Source: Gordionus sp. m RMFG-2023 (Eukaryota > Nematomorpha > Gordioida > Chordodea > Parachordodidae). Taken from it: 64,000 nt of DNA. The DNA is taken from assembly GCF_954871325.1 (NCBI RefSeq), contig NC_088776.1:32660508-32724507 (forward strand), given 5' to 3'. Position numbers and translations under genes: made by a program. A model generated the notes under the pieces. It was not told the DNA's origin. It saw only the letters and a program-made list of their open reading frames with translations, and did not search any database. This document shows positions 46,346 to 57,989 of this stretch, piece after piece (position 1 is the stretch's first letter; each line of letters opens with the position of its first letter).

Positions 46346-47573
46346 AAACTTCTTTGCTTGGTCAAGATCCTGCAGAAATAACTTTAATAAATTAATGAAG
46401 TTTCTAATTTCCATCTTCTGAGTTTTTTTAAACACTTTTCTTATTTTTAAAATTCATTTTTAATTGAGATTGTGATCATCAATCAGTTAAAAGGATAGAA
46501 TAGGAAAAAATATATCATTCTTATTTTTCTGCCACGGGCTTGGCCTATATTTTATTGTTGATGTTACCCACATGGCCGGGCTAGGTGGTGGCTCCTTAGA
46601 TTTTCTTTTTATTTTACAACTAATATAAATTTTTTTAATATTATCTCAATATAATAGTTTAGCTATCTCTGGATGATTATAATTATTATTTTTCTTTATT
46701 ATTCTCATAATGTTGACCTTTTACTAGAATGTGCTTGAGGAAGAAGAATCACTATAGATGCATCTGATATTGCTTGAAGAATAAGAAAGGTTTTCTGTTT
46801 TGATTGAAATTGAATAAATTAGCTTCACGATCTTCTGATCAATGGTGAACATAAATGCGAAAATAATCGCAATTGATTCAGTTTATTCTAATGGTTATAG
46901 TTTGATGCGGTTAATTCTCTCCAATATCCCCTATTTTTAATTATTTCAATTTATTGAATGGTGAAAAATATTAATGTGGCAACATATTCTTATATTATAT
47001 TATATAAGATGTGGGTAGATGTAGGGGAGACCAAAGCTAGTCTAAGCAAGGAGCTTGCCAATTCAAAGTTATTTTAAAACAAAATAAGCTTAGAAATTTA
47101 AATTTAATTATGTAATAGCATTGTATAGTATGTATATTTGAGGTAAGAATTTTTATAACTCTCAGCTATTTCTATTTTTTTTATGATAAAATGTGTTTTT
47201 TAGGTAAAAATCAAAATGCTTTTACATCACATTAATATGGCATTAAAATATGAAAAGTTTAAAAATAATAAAATTGATACTATATGAAATTCAAAACTCT
47301 CTTTTCGCTATTCAAAAAGTTTTATAATATCTTTTAAAATATATTTAGATAGTTATTAATCATATTTATAATTAGGGGCTAGTAGAATCAGGGCCAGTCG
47401 GATCAATCAAATTATATTTACAAATATAATACATTTATATAATCATATAAAATAAGTATTCATTGGCTACTATTAAGGATTTAAATCAATTCTATATGAT
47501 AATTCAATAAAATTATGAAGAAATAATAAAAAGTTTATTAAAATTTTACACATTCTTTATAATTCAAATTGTG
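46346..47573. other. Intergenic
   Basis: CCACGGGCTTGGCC and CATGGCCGGGCTAGG near 46535-46590 are a GC-rich MITE relic. TAGGGGAGACCAAAG near 47020 is a family-B-like terminus. Otherwise nothing. Confidence 0.35.
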
Positions 47574-48000
47574 TCATATTTGGTCATTTTTATATAAATT
47601 ATTTTCATGCAATGGTATATTCATATGATGGCGTTTTTCTGTCGCTTTAAAATGTGCTCCTCTAAATTTATTTCCTTTGCCTTTAAAGAAACAATCACCT
47701 TGTCCTATTGCATCTAGAATTTGGATCATGATTTCTATTTTATATTTAACATTTTGAAAATGAAATGAAGTACTTTGGATTTCAGCATTTAAAACTTCTA
47801 TTCTGTCAAATATTGTTATCATCATTTTAAAATAAAGTTTTCAAAAAGTTTTATTTAGTGTAATAATTTTTTTACTCTTGTAGCAACCTCACTACGAATT
47901 ATCTTTCGCAATTTCTAATAAGAGTTATATGATAATTTCATAATTCCTTTCTATTGAGCGTATTATTCATCTACACCATCGTGTAGGGCATAATTGTTTT
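47574..48000 (-). pseudogene. hAT transposase, zinc-finger-MYM-like group (broken)
   Basis: The minus strand opens with KQLCPTRWCR (CPTRW at 47976-47990; the L--lc-TRW--R block), then SIERNYEII, LLLEIAKDNS, and an uninterrupted stretch FDRIEVLNAEIQSTSFHF then KIEIMIQILDAI (47700-47815; the ---l--lN-eLQs------a---i--li--l---R block). Stops lie between the parts. Catalytic and dimerisation regions are absent. Confidence 0.75.
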
Positions 48001-48014
48001 AAAGAAGTTTAACT

Positions 48015-48236
48015 TCATTTTGAGATGAGATATAATCATTTATCCTTTTTATGGGGGCCCAGCTAGAGGGAAGAGATGTAATGGCATAGCAATATAGAAA
48101 TAATATAATAATTAATATGATATTTTTCCTTTTTGTTTCATTTTTAGATGAGATAAATAATTCATCTATTTTTTTATGGGGGTCCAGGGGGAGGAGAGAA
48201 GCGAAGGAGCATAGCACTAGCCTCATAGAAATTTGT
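48015..48236. repeat. Two-copy direct repeat, period about 120 bp
   Basis: Unit 1 (48015-48090) and unit 2 (48140-48225) share TTCATTTT-AGATGAGATA, TATGGGGGCCCAG/TATGGGGGTCCAGG and an AGAG-purine run ending in AGCA. The unit lies at the 5' side of the hAT fossil. A CCTAAGAATTGGTGCCTATGCC block (48265-48286) may be the element's outer end. Confidence 0.6.
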
Positions 48237-48924
48237 CAATGGGGGCGAGAGCTCCGCTGCCCCTAAGAATTGGTGCCTATGCCAAGGCATCATAAAGTAG
48301 AAATTTATATGATGGTAACCAGCTTCTATAATTATATAAAATAAACATTTTGAATATAAATGAATAAGATAATATTATCTAGTAGCTTATTCTGACGCGC
48401 TCTGAGCCCCATTAAAATACACATGAATCTTGTCTAAGATGCTGAAATAATTCTTACTTCCCTTACAGATTATCATAATTGAATAATTATTTAATTTAAT
48501 TTTACTATCAATGCTATTGTTTCTGATTTAAAACAACATATGTATAATCGACTATAATTGAGAAGCACCTATTAGATTCAATTTTTTTTTTTAAAACCAT
48601 ATTTTTTGTGGTTTTAATAAGTATACATTTATATTATTATATGATAAAAGAGTAGAATATAGTTTTGATTTTAATCCCTTCCTTTTTCTTATTTTTTTGT
48701 ATAAATAATTTGAAAATAGGTTCAAAATCTAAGTTTTATAAGACCATATCCCAACATAATCAACCATCATGTGTATATCTGTGAAGATTCATATACAATA
48801 GTATCTCAATTGATATTCTGCTATTTATTTAAGCCTTAACAATAAATGAAATTAAAATTTCAAAAAAAATTCAAAAAAGTATCATTATCATAGGGTACAA
48901 TATTTTCCTATGAATCAAATGCTT

Positions 48925-49010
48925 CAAGGGTATAGACCCCCTTGCAAATTTTAGGAAGCAGTTGCTTCGTATTCCCCTCCCCTTCCGTTGTAGAATCATT
49001 ATAAATATCC
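48925..49010 (-). repeat. hAT terminus related to the 28.7-kb element
   Basis: GGAAGCAGTTGCTTCG then a CCCCTCCCC block is the inverse of 28695-28735 (poly-G then GGTTCGAAGCAACTGCTTC). Confidence 0.5.
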
Positions 49011-49029
49011 TAAATTATATTTATATAAA

Positions 49030-49150
49030 ATTTTAAAACTAACCTGAAAAGTAACCAGTACGTCTATTGTAACATGGTAACTAATTTATTAAAAAGTAAC
49101 TAATTATTTGTTACAGTCATATCTTTGCAAATGTAACCCGTTACTCTAAC
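49030..49150. repeat. GTAACTAGTTA-type repeat relic
   Basis: AACATGGTAACTAA, AAAAAGTAACTAATTA and ATGTAACCCGTTACTC resemble the unit of the tandem repeat at 41765. Confidence 0.35.
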
Positions 49151-51230
49151 AATGCTATTTTTAGAAAGTTTCAAACACTGCGTTAAAGAAAAGGTCTAGA
49201 ACAAGCTCTAACAAAAATATTATTTTTTATGAGAGATAAAATGAAATACATAGAGTTTTGAAAAAAAATCTAGTTTAGTATAAATTCGGAGGTCTAAACC
49301 CTGTCGAAATTGGCATTATTTATTTGTAATAAAAATTAAAACTCTTGGGTAAAGCTATAACTATACTATATAGAACCTCTTAAGGGAAAAATATGTCTTA
49401 TAATTTATTTTTCAAAGTGGAATGGAAAGGTATCGGTTTAAATAAAATATTATGAATAAAAATTTTATTATTTCTTTATTTCAAATATGCACTGAAGAAA
49501 TTAAACATAAATAAAATGTAAAAAAAATTAAATATGATTAAATAGCGTCATAAATAGTTAGATGATATAAAAAAAATGTATATATAATAAATAGGCCCTC
49601 AAACAAAGATTTTATAGGTATTATATAATTTATAATAAATAATACAAACTATGTTATACTTAACTTCATTTATGTATGAAATTAAATTATATAACAAGAA
49701 TTTTAAGCATTATATTTGTTTTATTAATAAATTAATTATATTCCCCTTTAAGGCAGTTATTTTTTATATCATAATTTTTTTATAAATATATTTTTATAAG
49801 TTTTTAAATTTTTAAAGGGAAATATTAATGTTTAGCGTCAATGATAAATTATCAGCCTTAAAATTAATATTGTATGCCAATATTTAAATTCTTTTTGCAT
49901 AAGATGATAAAAACGAGAATACATACAATAATTATTTATACAAATACAAACCCTAACATTTTAATTGAATAAAAAAATTAAATTTGTAAAGATTGCTTAT
50001 TTAAAAATGAGGGTCATAATTTGTTCATTAGACACTTTTATATATAAAACGTAGATTAATATTTAAACTTTTTAGCTGATTCATATTTGAATTAACAGTA
50101 TCAAAATCTATTCATATTTTTAAATTATAGAATAAAATTATAGAATAAAGTTATAGGGTCCATCGGGGTTGTTGGTTGTGCCCTCTGTTTCTCTCAATGA
50201 AGCTTAACCCAATACTTAGTATGTTGCGATTCAAGTATCTATCCTCTCCTAGGCTAGACCTCCCCATTTTAAATGGTGTCATGAGCAAGATTTTCTTTAA
50301 TTAAGTTCCTACAAGAAAGAATGAACTTTTAGCAAAGGATGGCATTATTTGCGTCTCTACCTTATCATCTTGAAGGAATCATTTTTTTAAAAAAATCCAA
50401 AATTAGAATATTATTCTAAAATTTTTCAGGTGTCTTAGATTTTCAGAAGGCTTGAGTCCCACCTAGCCCCCTTCCTTTCCTTACAATCATTCTACTAGCT
50501 GGGATAAATCCCACATCTGGATAATTTTAAATTTATTTAGTCAATTTCCATTTTTTTTATGAAATTAGAATTTATTGATTTACAACCGGAAAATATTGTA
50601 ATTTCTTGCCCAAATATAAAAATATTATAATTTAAATCATAAAATTTTGATATTGAGATAGGATATTTTTGTCATTCAAGATTGGGCAGTAGCTGATAAT
50701 CTAACTCAACTATAGGGCGGGATGTGAAACGATTGACGAAGTATAAATGTTAATGTGAACTCAATAAGGTACAGCGGGGGGGGGCACAGATGCCGGATAT
50801 ATTTTTCAAAAATATTTTTGTTTAGAGTGTTGTGCAGATTTAATAAACATTTCCATATTTTTAATTCGTTTGTAAATAAAAATTTTAACTTGTAAAAATT
50901 GATTAGAATATATAAATATGTTATTTTAATTTAACAACTTTTTACAAGTCAAATAATTTTATTTTCAAATAAATTAATAAATATGGAAATGTTTTGAATT
51001 AAATTTACACAGTACATATTAATTTATATTTGTTAATATTTATTCCTATCTCATATTAAATATATATTTAATTACATTTACTATCACATTCATAACTAAG
51101 TTTATCAATTAATTTCGATTTCAAGTTTTCCGGCGTAATATTTTCTTATTATTTTCAAATTTTTAGGGGCGAAATATTTATCTACCATTTTTAAATTTCT
51201 AGTCAAATAATAATTATTCTGAAATTGTCC
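49151..51230. other. Intergenic
   Basis: 50155-50350 has a more balanced base composition and may be remains of an unidentified element. The rest is A+T-rich. Confidence 0.35.
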
Positions 51231-51233
51231 AAC

Positions 51234-52544
51234 AGGGAGAAAGAAATTGCAACTTTGTCCTACGAGATGGAGTCTCCGCCATCAAGCAGTAACAGCTTTT
51301 ATTGAGTTAGAAGAGCCGATTATTAATGCTATTACTGAAATATTACAATGGCCTGAAAGAAATTTTTCCTTAGAAGCAAGAAAATTATTGGATTCAATGC
51401 TTATTCCAAATTTTATTTCTCATTAGAATTTACAACTATTTTATGTATTACTTTTCAAAAGCATGATGACTTGATTAAGAAGATGAGAATAGCGGAGAGC
51501 ATTTTATTAGAATTCAAGGAAATAAGGGCTAATGTTTATGAAGAATTTCATATTTTATATGTTATTGTTAAGTCAAAAGCATAGCCTACGTGTTTAATAT
51601 TTGTCTCACTCGACTTGCAGCAAGGCAAGCTCATAGTTAAAACAGTAATATAGAATCAGTAGAAGAGTATATCTTAGATACAAATACATTTATAAACCAA
51701 ATAAATGAAGGGTTTTTAATTCATTATGCAGCACTTACCAATCTGCAAATATTATTTCCATAAAAGCCTTCCCAACCTTTTTCAGATGGTGATAGAAAAA
51801 AAAATATTTGTTGGATTTTTATCATGAAGATGTTTAAGTATCTTATGATGCCTTATTAGCTGAATAACTATGTTTATAAGATTAACTATGGTTGATACAG
51901 TCCCAAAAAATGCTATGGATGCTCTGCATTATTTCAAACACATTTTAGATTATATTCCCAATGTATTAAAAGGGTTTATATATATTACCAACTTTTCCCA
52001 ATAGTAAACTAATGAGAGAACATTCTCTTTTTTAAGAAGAATAATAGAGCCCTGCAGAGGTACCATTTGCAGGGCACGACCCGGATTTTTTTAAAGATTT
52101 TTACGGCTAAGCTCAATTTTCAGGCCCGGCCCGACCTTTTTTAAAATAAAATTTTCAGGCCCGACCCGGATTTTTTAAAAATAAATTATATCTATTTTTG
52201 ATTTTTATAGCTAATAATAACGATTTCAAATATAGGCTGTTTTAAAATATAAAGTTCGGGTTGGATATTTTTTTAAAAAAAATTTTAAGGCCCGGCCTAG
52301 ATGTTTTTTTTAAAATTCAGGCTTAGCCCGGGTGTTTTTTTTAAAATATTTTGGGCCCGGCCATACAGTCCGGCCCGGGGGCCGGACCTGCACATCTCTG
52401 AAAAACATACCAAGAAGTACAACTTTTGAATGTAGATTGAAAGGTTTGGATCTTTTGAATATTCATAGGCATTTGACAACAAGCAAGGATGAGATAATTG
52501 AAAAATTAGCTCAATCCCAACGAAGATTGGATTTTACACTGTAA
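51234..52544 (+). pseudogene. hAT transposase C-terminal half (broken, split by a MITE)
   Basis: Plus-strand pieces in order: KKLQLCPTRWSLRHQAVTAF (51240-51300, the lc-TRW--Rh-A---f block); LEEPIINAITEILQWP and LEARKLLDSMLIPNFI to a TAG at 51424; LIKKMRIAESILLEFKEIRA (about 51470); AARQAHS ... IESVEEYILDTNTFINQI (about 51640-51705); ending with ERTFSFLRRI just before the MITE at 52045. KNIPRSTTFECRLKGLDLLN (52402-52461) and EKLAQSQRRLDFTL with its TAA (52542-52544) follow after it. The dimerisation domain is therefore cut in two by the insertion. The catalytic N-terminal half was not found upstream. Related copies lie at 55250 and 58420. Confidence 0.85.
52045..52400. mobile_element. GC-rich-arm hAT MITE inside the hAT transposase
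   Basis: 356 bp. TAGAGCCCTGCAG at the left and CAGAGATGTGCAG as the inverse of the right end agree at 9 of 13. Flanks AAGAATAA and AAAAACAT agree at 5 of 8. GC blocks (GGCCCGGCCCGACC, GGCCCGACCCGG, AGGCCCGGCC, TTAGCCCGGG, GGGCCCGGCC, GTCCGGCCCGGG) recur about every 35-40 bases, separated by T/A runs. It interrupts the coding order of the host transposase, so it is younger than that hAT. Confidence 0.8.
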
Positions 52545-52809
52545 ATATATAACATACAAAATACAATTATTCCCTAAGCTTTTTGTGTATTAATTTATAT
52601 TTCTAACATTTAAATTTTTTATACTTTATATATAAATTTTAAAGCTCAAAAAATTCAAATTTCTATTTTGGGTCATTTAAGTGATTCTTTATATATAATT
52701 TTTTTATAATTCACATTAATTTAAAATTGTGTATTAGAAATAGTTATTAGTCCTAATAAATTTATGCTTGATATTTTTAAAAAACAATAATATTCTTAAA
52801 AAATTTTAT

Positions 52810-52850
52810 TATCCCCCCCCCCCCCAGACCAAATTCCTGCGTACGCGTAT
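52810..52850 (+). repeat. 3' terminus of the 51-52 kb hAT
   Basis: A C run of about 13, then AAATTCCTGCGTACGCGTATG. The same arrangement (C run, AAATTCCTGGCTACGCGTATG) ends the related hAT at 56025-56060, so this is the family's right end. Confidence 0.7.
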
Positions 52851-54423
52851 GTGTGAACTCTTTAATACTTGAGTATAGGGATCTTAAGTGATGTCAGGTG
52901 AATTTTTATATAAAATTCATTACACATGCTCATTTTTTTAAAAATCTTCCTGGTTTCCCCTATATAAAAACATTTTTACCCAAAATTATATAAATTATCC
53001 CTTAGAATATTTTGGTTTTAGCAAAATATATTTATCCACGTGATTCCAAATTTTGTATATAAATGGTCAAAAGGACTGATTAATAATATGCTTATTAAAT
53101 AAAGTTCATAGCATAACTAGATATTACGCAATAAATTTATATAATAAATATCACCTTGGAGGTGTTATGAGTAAAACTGTTAAAATATTCTATCTGATTA
53201 GAGCCTCAAAAAAAATTTTCAAAAAATGAAAGTCTATTTTTGAGCAAAAGGAAGGGGTTTGAATATGGCGTAAAACCTTTAAAAATATTCGCAATGGTGA
53301 AAAATAATTGAAATTTTTGCATAATTACTTATAGCATATAAAGTATATAATTGATATACTTTTTTCAGGTGAAGGATTGCGCTATATATAAGTCTATAAT
53401 TTGTTTTGCTTTTGTTTTAGGTATTTATGGTAAAAATCAAAATATCAATCTATTTACTCCGATTTCCCCTACAACTAAAGCTACTTTAATTGCCATTTTA
53501 ATTAATTTTTTTGTAGATATAACTTAGCTACATATTTTATCAAGTAGCATGTAGTCAGCTACGTTAAAATTTACAGACTGCAACTTTTAATTATATGAAA
53601 TTAATCTTTTTTTAAAATAGCTTGTAAATACACGGTTTTCAAATTATTTTAAATTGAATACTATATGCAAATATCTCCCTCATATTTTTGATTTAAGTAA
53701 TTTCATTATGCATCAAAAACTAAAATCATCAATGGTTAATTTGGTTGGGTCATTATATAAAACAATACTATAAAGTCCAGCAAATAAAATGCTAGAGACT
53801 GCAACTTATGACTTTTACGACCATGAATTGGTAACTAAAACAAATTTGGACAAAGGTAATGAGATTGAACTCGATATTAACTTATCTCAAAGATGAAATA
53901 ATTGTAATTAATATGTTATACAATTATCCAAATACGGAACGATTCGGCTTTGCTTCTATGATAAATAGATTTAACTAACAAGTTAAGTGATGAGATCTTT
54001 GAAAAATGTTACTTTAAAAAAAAATTAATTTTTTTTATATCTTGAATTTATTATTTGACATAACAAACTTATTATTAGCTGATAGTTGTAATGTTTGTAA
54101 ATTATATTTTTTACAAATCTTATATAAAAATTGTATTAAAAAATTAAAATAAACATTCTTAAAGTATTTATTTAAAAAAGATAGCTTGATACATCAAATA
54201 GTGTTTACATGAGAGAAACAGTTTGGTTAGTAATGTCGAGTTTAACATAATATAGGAATAACGCAAATTTTTTAAAACGTAGCTATAACTATAGTGTAGC
54301 TAAACTAGTGTATTGCTTCTAATCAATATCGGTAGTGTAGCTAATATATGGTGGTAGTGTAACTAAGCTATAACTATTAAAAATTTATAGATAAAATTAT
54401 TATATTTTTTCAGTGTATTTTGT
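52851..54423. other. Intergenic with GTAGCTA repeats
   Basis: CCTGGTTTCCCCTA (52950) and CCGATTTCCCCTA (53455) are family-B-like termini. TTAGCTACATATTTTATC / AAGTAGCATGTAGTCAGCTAC (53530) and GTAGCTATAACTATAG (54280-54370) belong to the GTAGC family. Confidence 0.35.
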
Positions 54424-54431
54424 GGCTATAG

Positions 54432-54647
54432 TAGTATTGTTAAACGGCTCGATTTGAGCCGATTTTTAAAAACCTCAATATTTTAGCCAGAAGTAAATGT
54501 CTAAGCTTCGAGATTTCGTTAATAGATGTTCAAGCCTTTGTCCCACCTATGAGAAAAATCTTAAGGCTTGCATAATAATTTTCCCAATAAAATATTGAAT
54601 TAGCTGTTTTTAAAAATAGGCTCAAAATGAGCCATTTAACAAAACTA
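54432..54647. mobile_element. hAT MITE with perfect 8-bp target-site duplication
   Basis: 216 bp. Both ends read TAGT-TTGTTAAA-GGCTC inward, with about 33-bp inverted repeats differing at few positions. GGCTATAG is duplicated exactly outside (54424-54431 and 54648-54655). Each arm also contains its own small palindrome (GGCTCGATTTGAGCC at the left, GGCTCAAAATGAGCC at the right). It has no coding content. Confidence 0.9.
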
Positions 54648-54659
54648 GGCTATAGTGAA

Positions 54660-55249
54660 TACATTTTTAAATAGCTTGTAGGTTATAGTTAGCTACTTTC
54701 ATCCTTAGTTATAACATTATCTTAAGTATAATGTAAATATATAATAATAAAAATAAATATACAGGTGTCATCTGCCCTTAATATTTTTTATATCAATTAT
54801 TATTCAATTAAGTTCAAACAACTTTTTATCTTAAATTGTCATTAAGTACATATATGATTTTTACCTAAAATATAATATAAGGTTTAAAAAAAATCAAAAT
54901 CGGCTTTTAACAACAATTTATGGAAGGTTAGCTTTTTGCCGGTATTTATATCTAACTAGGTAAAACGAAAAATTATTTAAAAAAAAAGACATAAATCTGG
55001 CCAATTTATAATTTTTTTCAAATGAAAATATAAATTTTTTAAAATACTTTTATCTAAATGATTGATGCAACCATCGACCTAATATATAATTTTTAATTTA
55101 TAAATATATTGGTAATTAAAGGTTTACTTATTTAATTTTATTATTTTCGTAAACACTTCACCTGAAGCTGATACATTATTAAATTTAATATGACTGCCGA
55201 TTTTTTTCATTGGAATGTATCAATAAATTATTACACAACAATTTTATGC
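54660..55249. other. Intergenic
   Basis: A+T-rich. GTTAGCTAC (54690) continues the GTAGC family around the MITE. Confidence 0.35.
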
Positions 55250-55760
55250 AATCTTTTTCACAAAAATGGATTTGGCGGAAGTTATGAGAATCGCGAATAT
55301 TATTATATTACAACTTTGAAAACCAAGAGATAATATCGGCCAGGAATTTCTCGAGATAATTGTTTAAGTGAAAGCGAAATTATATGATTTTGAGATTCAT
55401 AGGCCTTGACTTCAAACAAATCGTTCCAATATTAACGTGGATTCAATCGAGGATCATTATAAAATGACCCTTTTTATTCCATTTTTGGATTTAATTTTGA
55501 CTCAAATCAATAAAAGATTTGTGATTTATCAAATGGCTCTATCCAATTTACAAATACTATATATCATAACTGCCTCTGATATGAGGATATATCAAATCTT
55601 GATATTGAATTTAGCTAAATTTTATTTAGAAGACATAAATGTATCTGAAGGCCAATTAATTTAAGAATTTAAATAGTATATGAGATTTAATCCTCCAATA
55701 AATACATTGGAAGCATTGCATACTTTAAAATATATTTTATAAGTTTTCCAAATATATTAA
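55250..55760 (+). pseudogene. hAT transposase fragment (same family as 51-52 kb)
   Basis: LQTNRSNINVDSIEDHYKMT then FIPFLDLILTQINKRF (55405-55520) is the R-tnR-N----s-e-Y-----iPflD--i--l--RF block. The preceding 55264-55405 has no open frame but matches the reverse complement of 58040-58170 nearly base for base. The block that follows, ending in NTLEALHTLKYIL (about 55705-55740), is also part of the family. The catalytic core and dimerisation domain are missing. Confidence 0.75.
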
Positions 55761-56021
55761 AATTACTATATATTTTGGCATAACTTTTAAAATCATTATA
55801 AATGTTTAATTTATATTTTATTGTGATTTATATGCCCGTTTAGCTATAATATTTTTAACCGTTTTATATTCGCTCTTAATATTTTGTATTATCCAATATT
55901 GTATTATTTGTATTCGAATTATCATATTTTCAATTATGATTGGCTCTAATAAATTTTATATAATGATTAGTTCTAATAATTTTTAATGCTGCAAAAAAAA
56001 TTATTTCAATATAAAAATAAT

Positions 56022-56060
56022 TACCCCCCCCCCCCCCCGTAGAAAATTCCTGGCTACGCG
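56022..56060 (+). repeat. 3' terminus of the 55-kb hAT
   Basis: A C run of about 15, then AAATTCCTGGCTACGCGTATG, matching 52810-52850. Confidence 0.7.
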
Positions 56061-56424
56061 TATGCTAACATAGCAATCAAGAAGTATTTTTATTTTAGGT
56101 TATAATCCATACTAAGATATAAAATAAAAATCTGAACCTCCTCCCACCCCTCCTGATTCATTATAGAGATGTGAATGAAACAAAAAGGTCAAAAGATCTT
56201 TTTGCTTTGAGAACATATCGAGATATTAAGCTAGATTTTTATATCCCACTTTTCCAAAGACTTGTAGTGGCAACGATGAATATAATAAATCTTTTTATAG
56301 TTTCATTTTATATCCTGATATTTTATATAAAATTTTCAACCCCCCTTCCTATTATCCATACCCGAGGTCTAGAGTTATTATAACATTTAAAAAATCTGTT
56401 GAGTTTGATTAATTTTTTAATTAA

Positions 56425-57191
56425 TAAGGGAATCCGGTACGTTGAGTACAGGGGGACGCTAGTTCATTCCAGATATTAATTTATAAGACTGAAAATTTAA
56501 GCCTAATAGATAATTACGTCATACATAATTGGCTAAAAAGATTTAAAAATATATAGTATTTTAATTTTTATGGAAGAAAATGTGTTTTAGCATACAATCG
56601 CTTAGATTTATAAATAAAGTATTAAAATCTTAATAAATAAATTTTAGGAAAATTTATCTCTAATTTATAATCTGTCAATTTTACAATCATAAAACATCAA
56701 TTAACATGATTCTGAATGATATTTATAAGGTTAATAGGCTAGGTCATGGTTGGTCATAGGATAGATGACCCTATTAATTATTTCATATTAATTCTTATAT
56801 TTTATTTTTTTTTACAAAAATTCCTAAAATTTCTTAATATTTCTAAATTCAATTTAATATACTTAATTATTGCCTATATGATATTATCAATAAATCAATA
56901 TATACTTTAAGCCTTTAGTATTATAACTATGTCAAAAAAAAACTAATTTTATATGACCTCTATTTATTTATGCGTGGCCAACTATCACACATATAAATGT
57001 CCCAACATACCCAGAGTATGGCATGGTTGTGATAAAAGAATATTTTTTCAGATTCAATTTTCTAAAAATATATATAATAACTATTTCAAATAACCTATAC
57101 TTTTAGAATTGAGGAGGTGTTTTACTTATTCAGATTAGTAAAATATTATTCAATTTATTCAGGTTTGAACAAAAGTGTCTCAACCATCCCT
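56425..57191 (-). mobile_element. Repeat family B, copy 2 (inverted)
   Basis: The reverse complement aligns with 26207-27151: TGAATAA-TAAAACA-CT block, AGTATAGG-TATTTGAAATA, TTTAGAAAATTGAAT, ATGTTGGGACAT, TGTGTGATAGTTGG and TAGAGGTCATA. Its outer end AAGGGAATCCGGTACGTTGAG matches the right end of copy 1. It is internally somewhat shorter than copy 1. Confidence 0.75.
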
Positions 57192-57985
57192 GGGAATATT
57201 TATATCCGCTTTCATTTCTTATCGTTGTCGAGATATTGTTTTAGAAAAAGTTTTGAATCACCATTAACCCCTATTCCGTAGACCCTAGGAACTAGAGTGA
57301 TGATTAATTTAATTGCACTCAAATAATCATAAATATTGTAATGTAATTTTAAAAAATAAACACCTAGGCTAAATGCATTTAAGAATAAAAAATATTTGTT
57401 ATGACAACAATTTTCTGAACGAGTATGAAATTAAATATAATTTTAAGAAAAATATCTATGAAAATCAGTAAAAATTCTTAACTTTAAGTAATTTGCAGTA
57501 AGGAAAAAAATTCTGAGAATTTAAACTTTTATTATAAGCGAAATAATAAAAACCAAAGCTCTTTATTAATTTTTTTGTTGATTTAACATGTAATCCTAAA
57601 ACCAACTACTCTAATTGCAATATTACGCTTATAAAATTACCAAAGAAATAGTGGAGATCGAGCACATAGGACAGGATTTTTTAAAAACTCTTAAAAAATT
57701 TATAAATGTATTTTAAAATATGCACTGCTTCCATGGGTTTCTTGGAGTCTATTAATCTTCTATACCAAATTTTAAATTCTGAAATTAATTGGTCTTCATA
57801 TACATTTATATATATGAATAAAATTGTGCTATATATTTAATTTTTCAATATAAATATTTAATTTTCAGACGCATTTCTAGATATAAAAGTATTTGTAAAT
57901 GAGATATAGCCATTTGATGAATCACAAATCGTTGATTGATTTGAAAAATGAATCCAAAGAATGAATAATAAAAATTATTTATAGT
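57192..57985. other. Intergenic
   Basis: Nothing recognised. Confidence 0.4.
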
Positions 57986-57989
57986 AATC

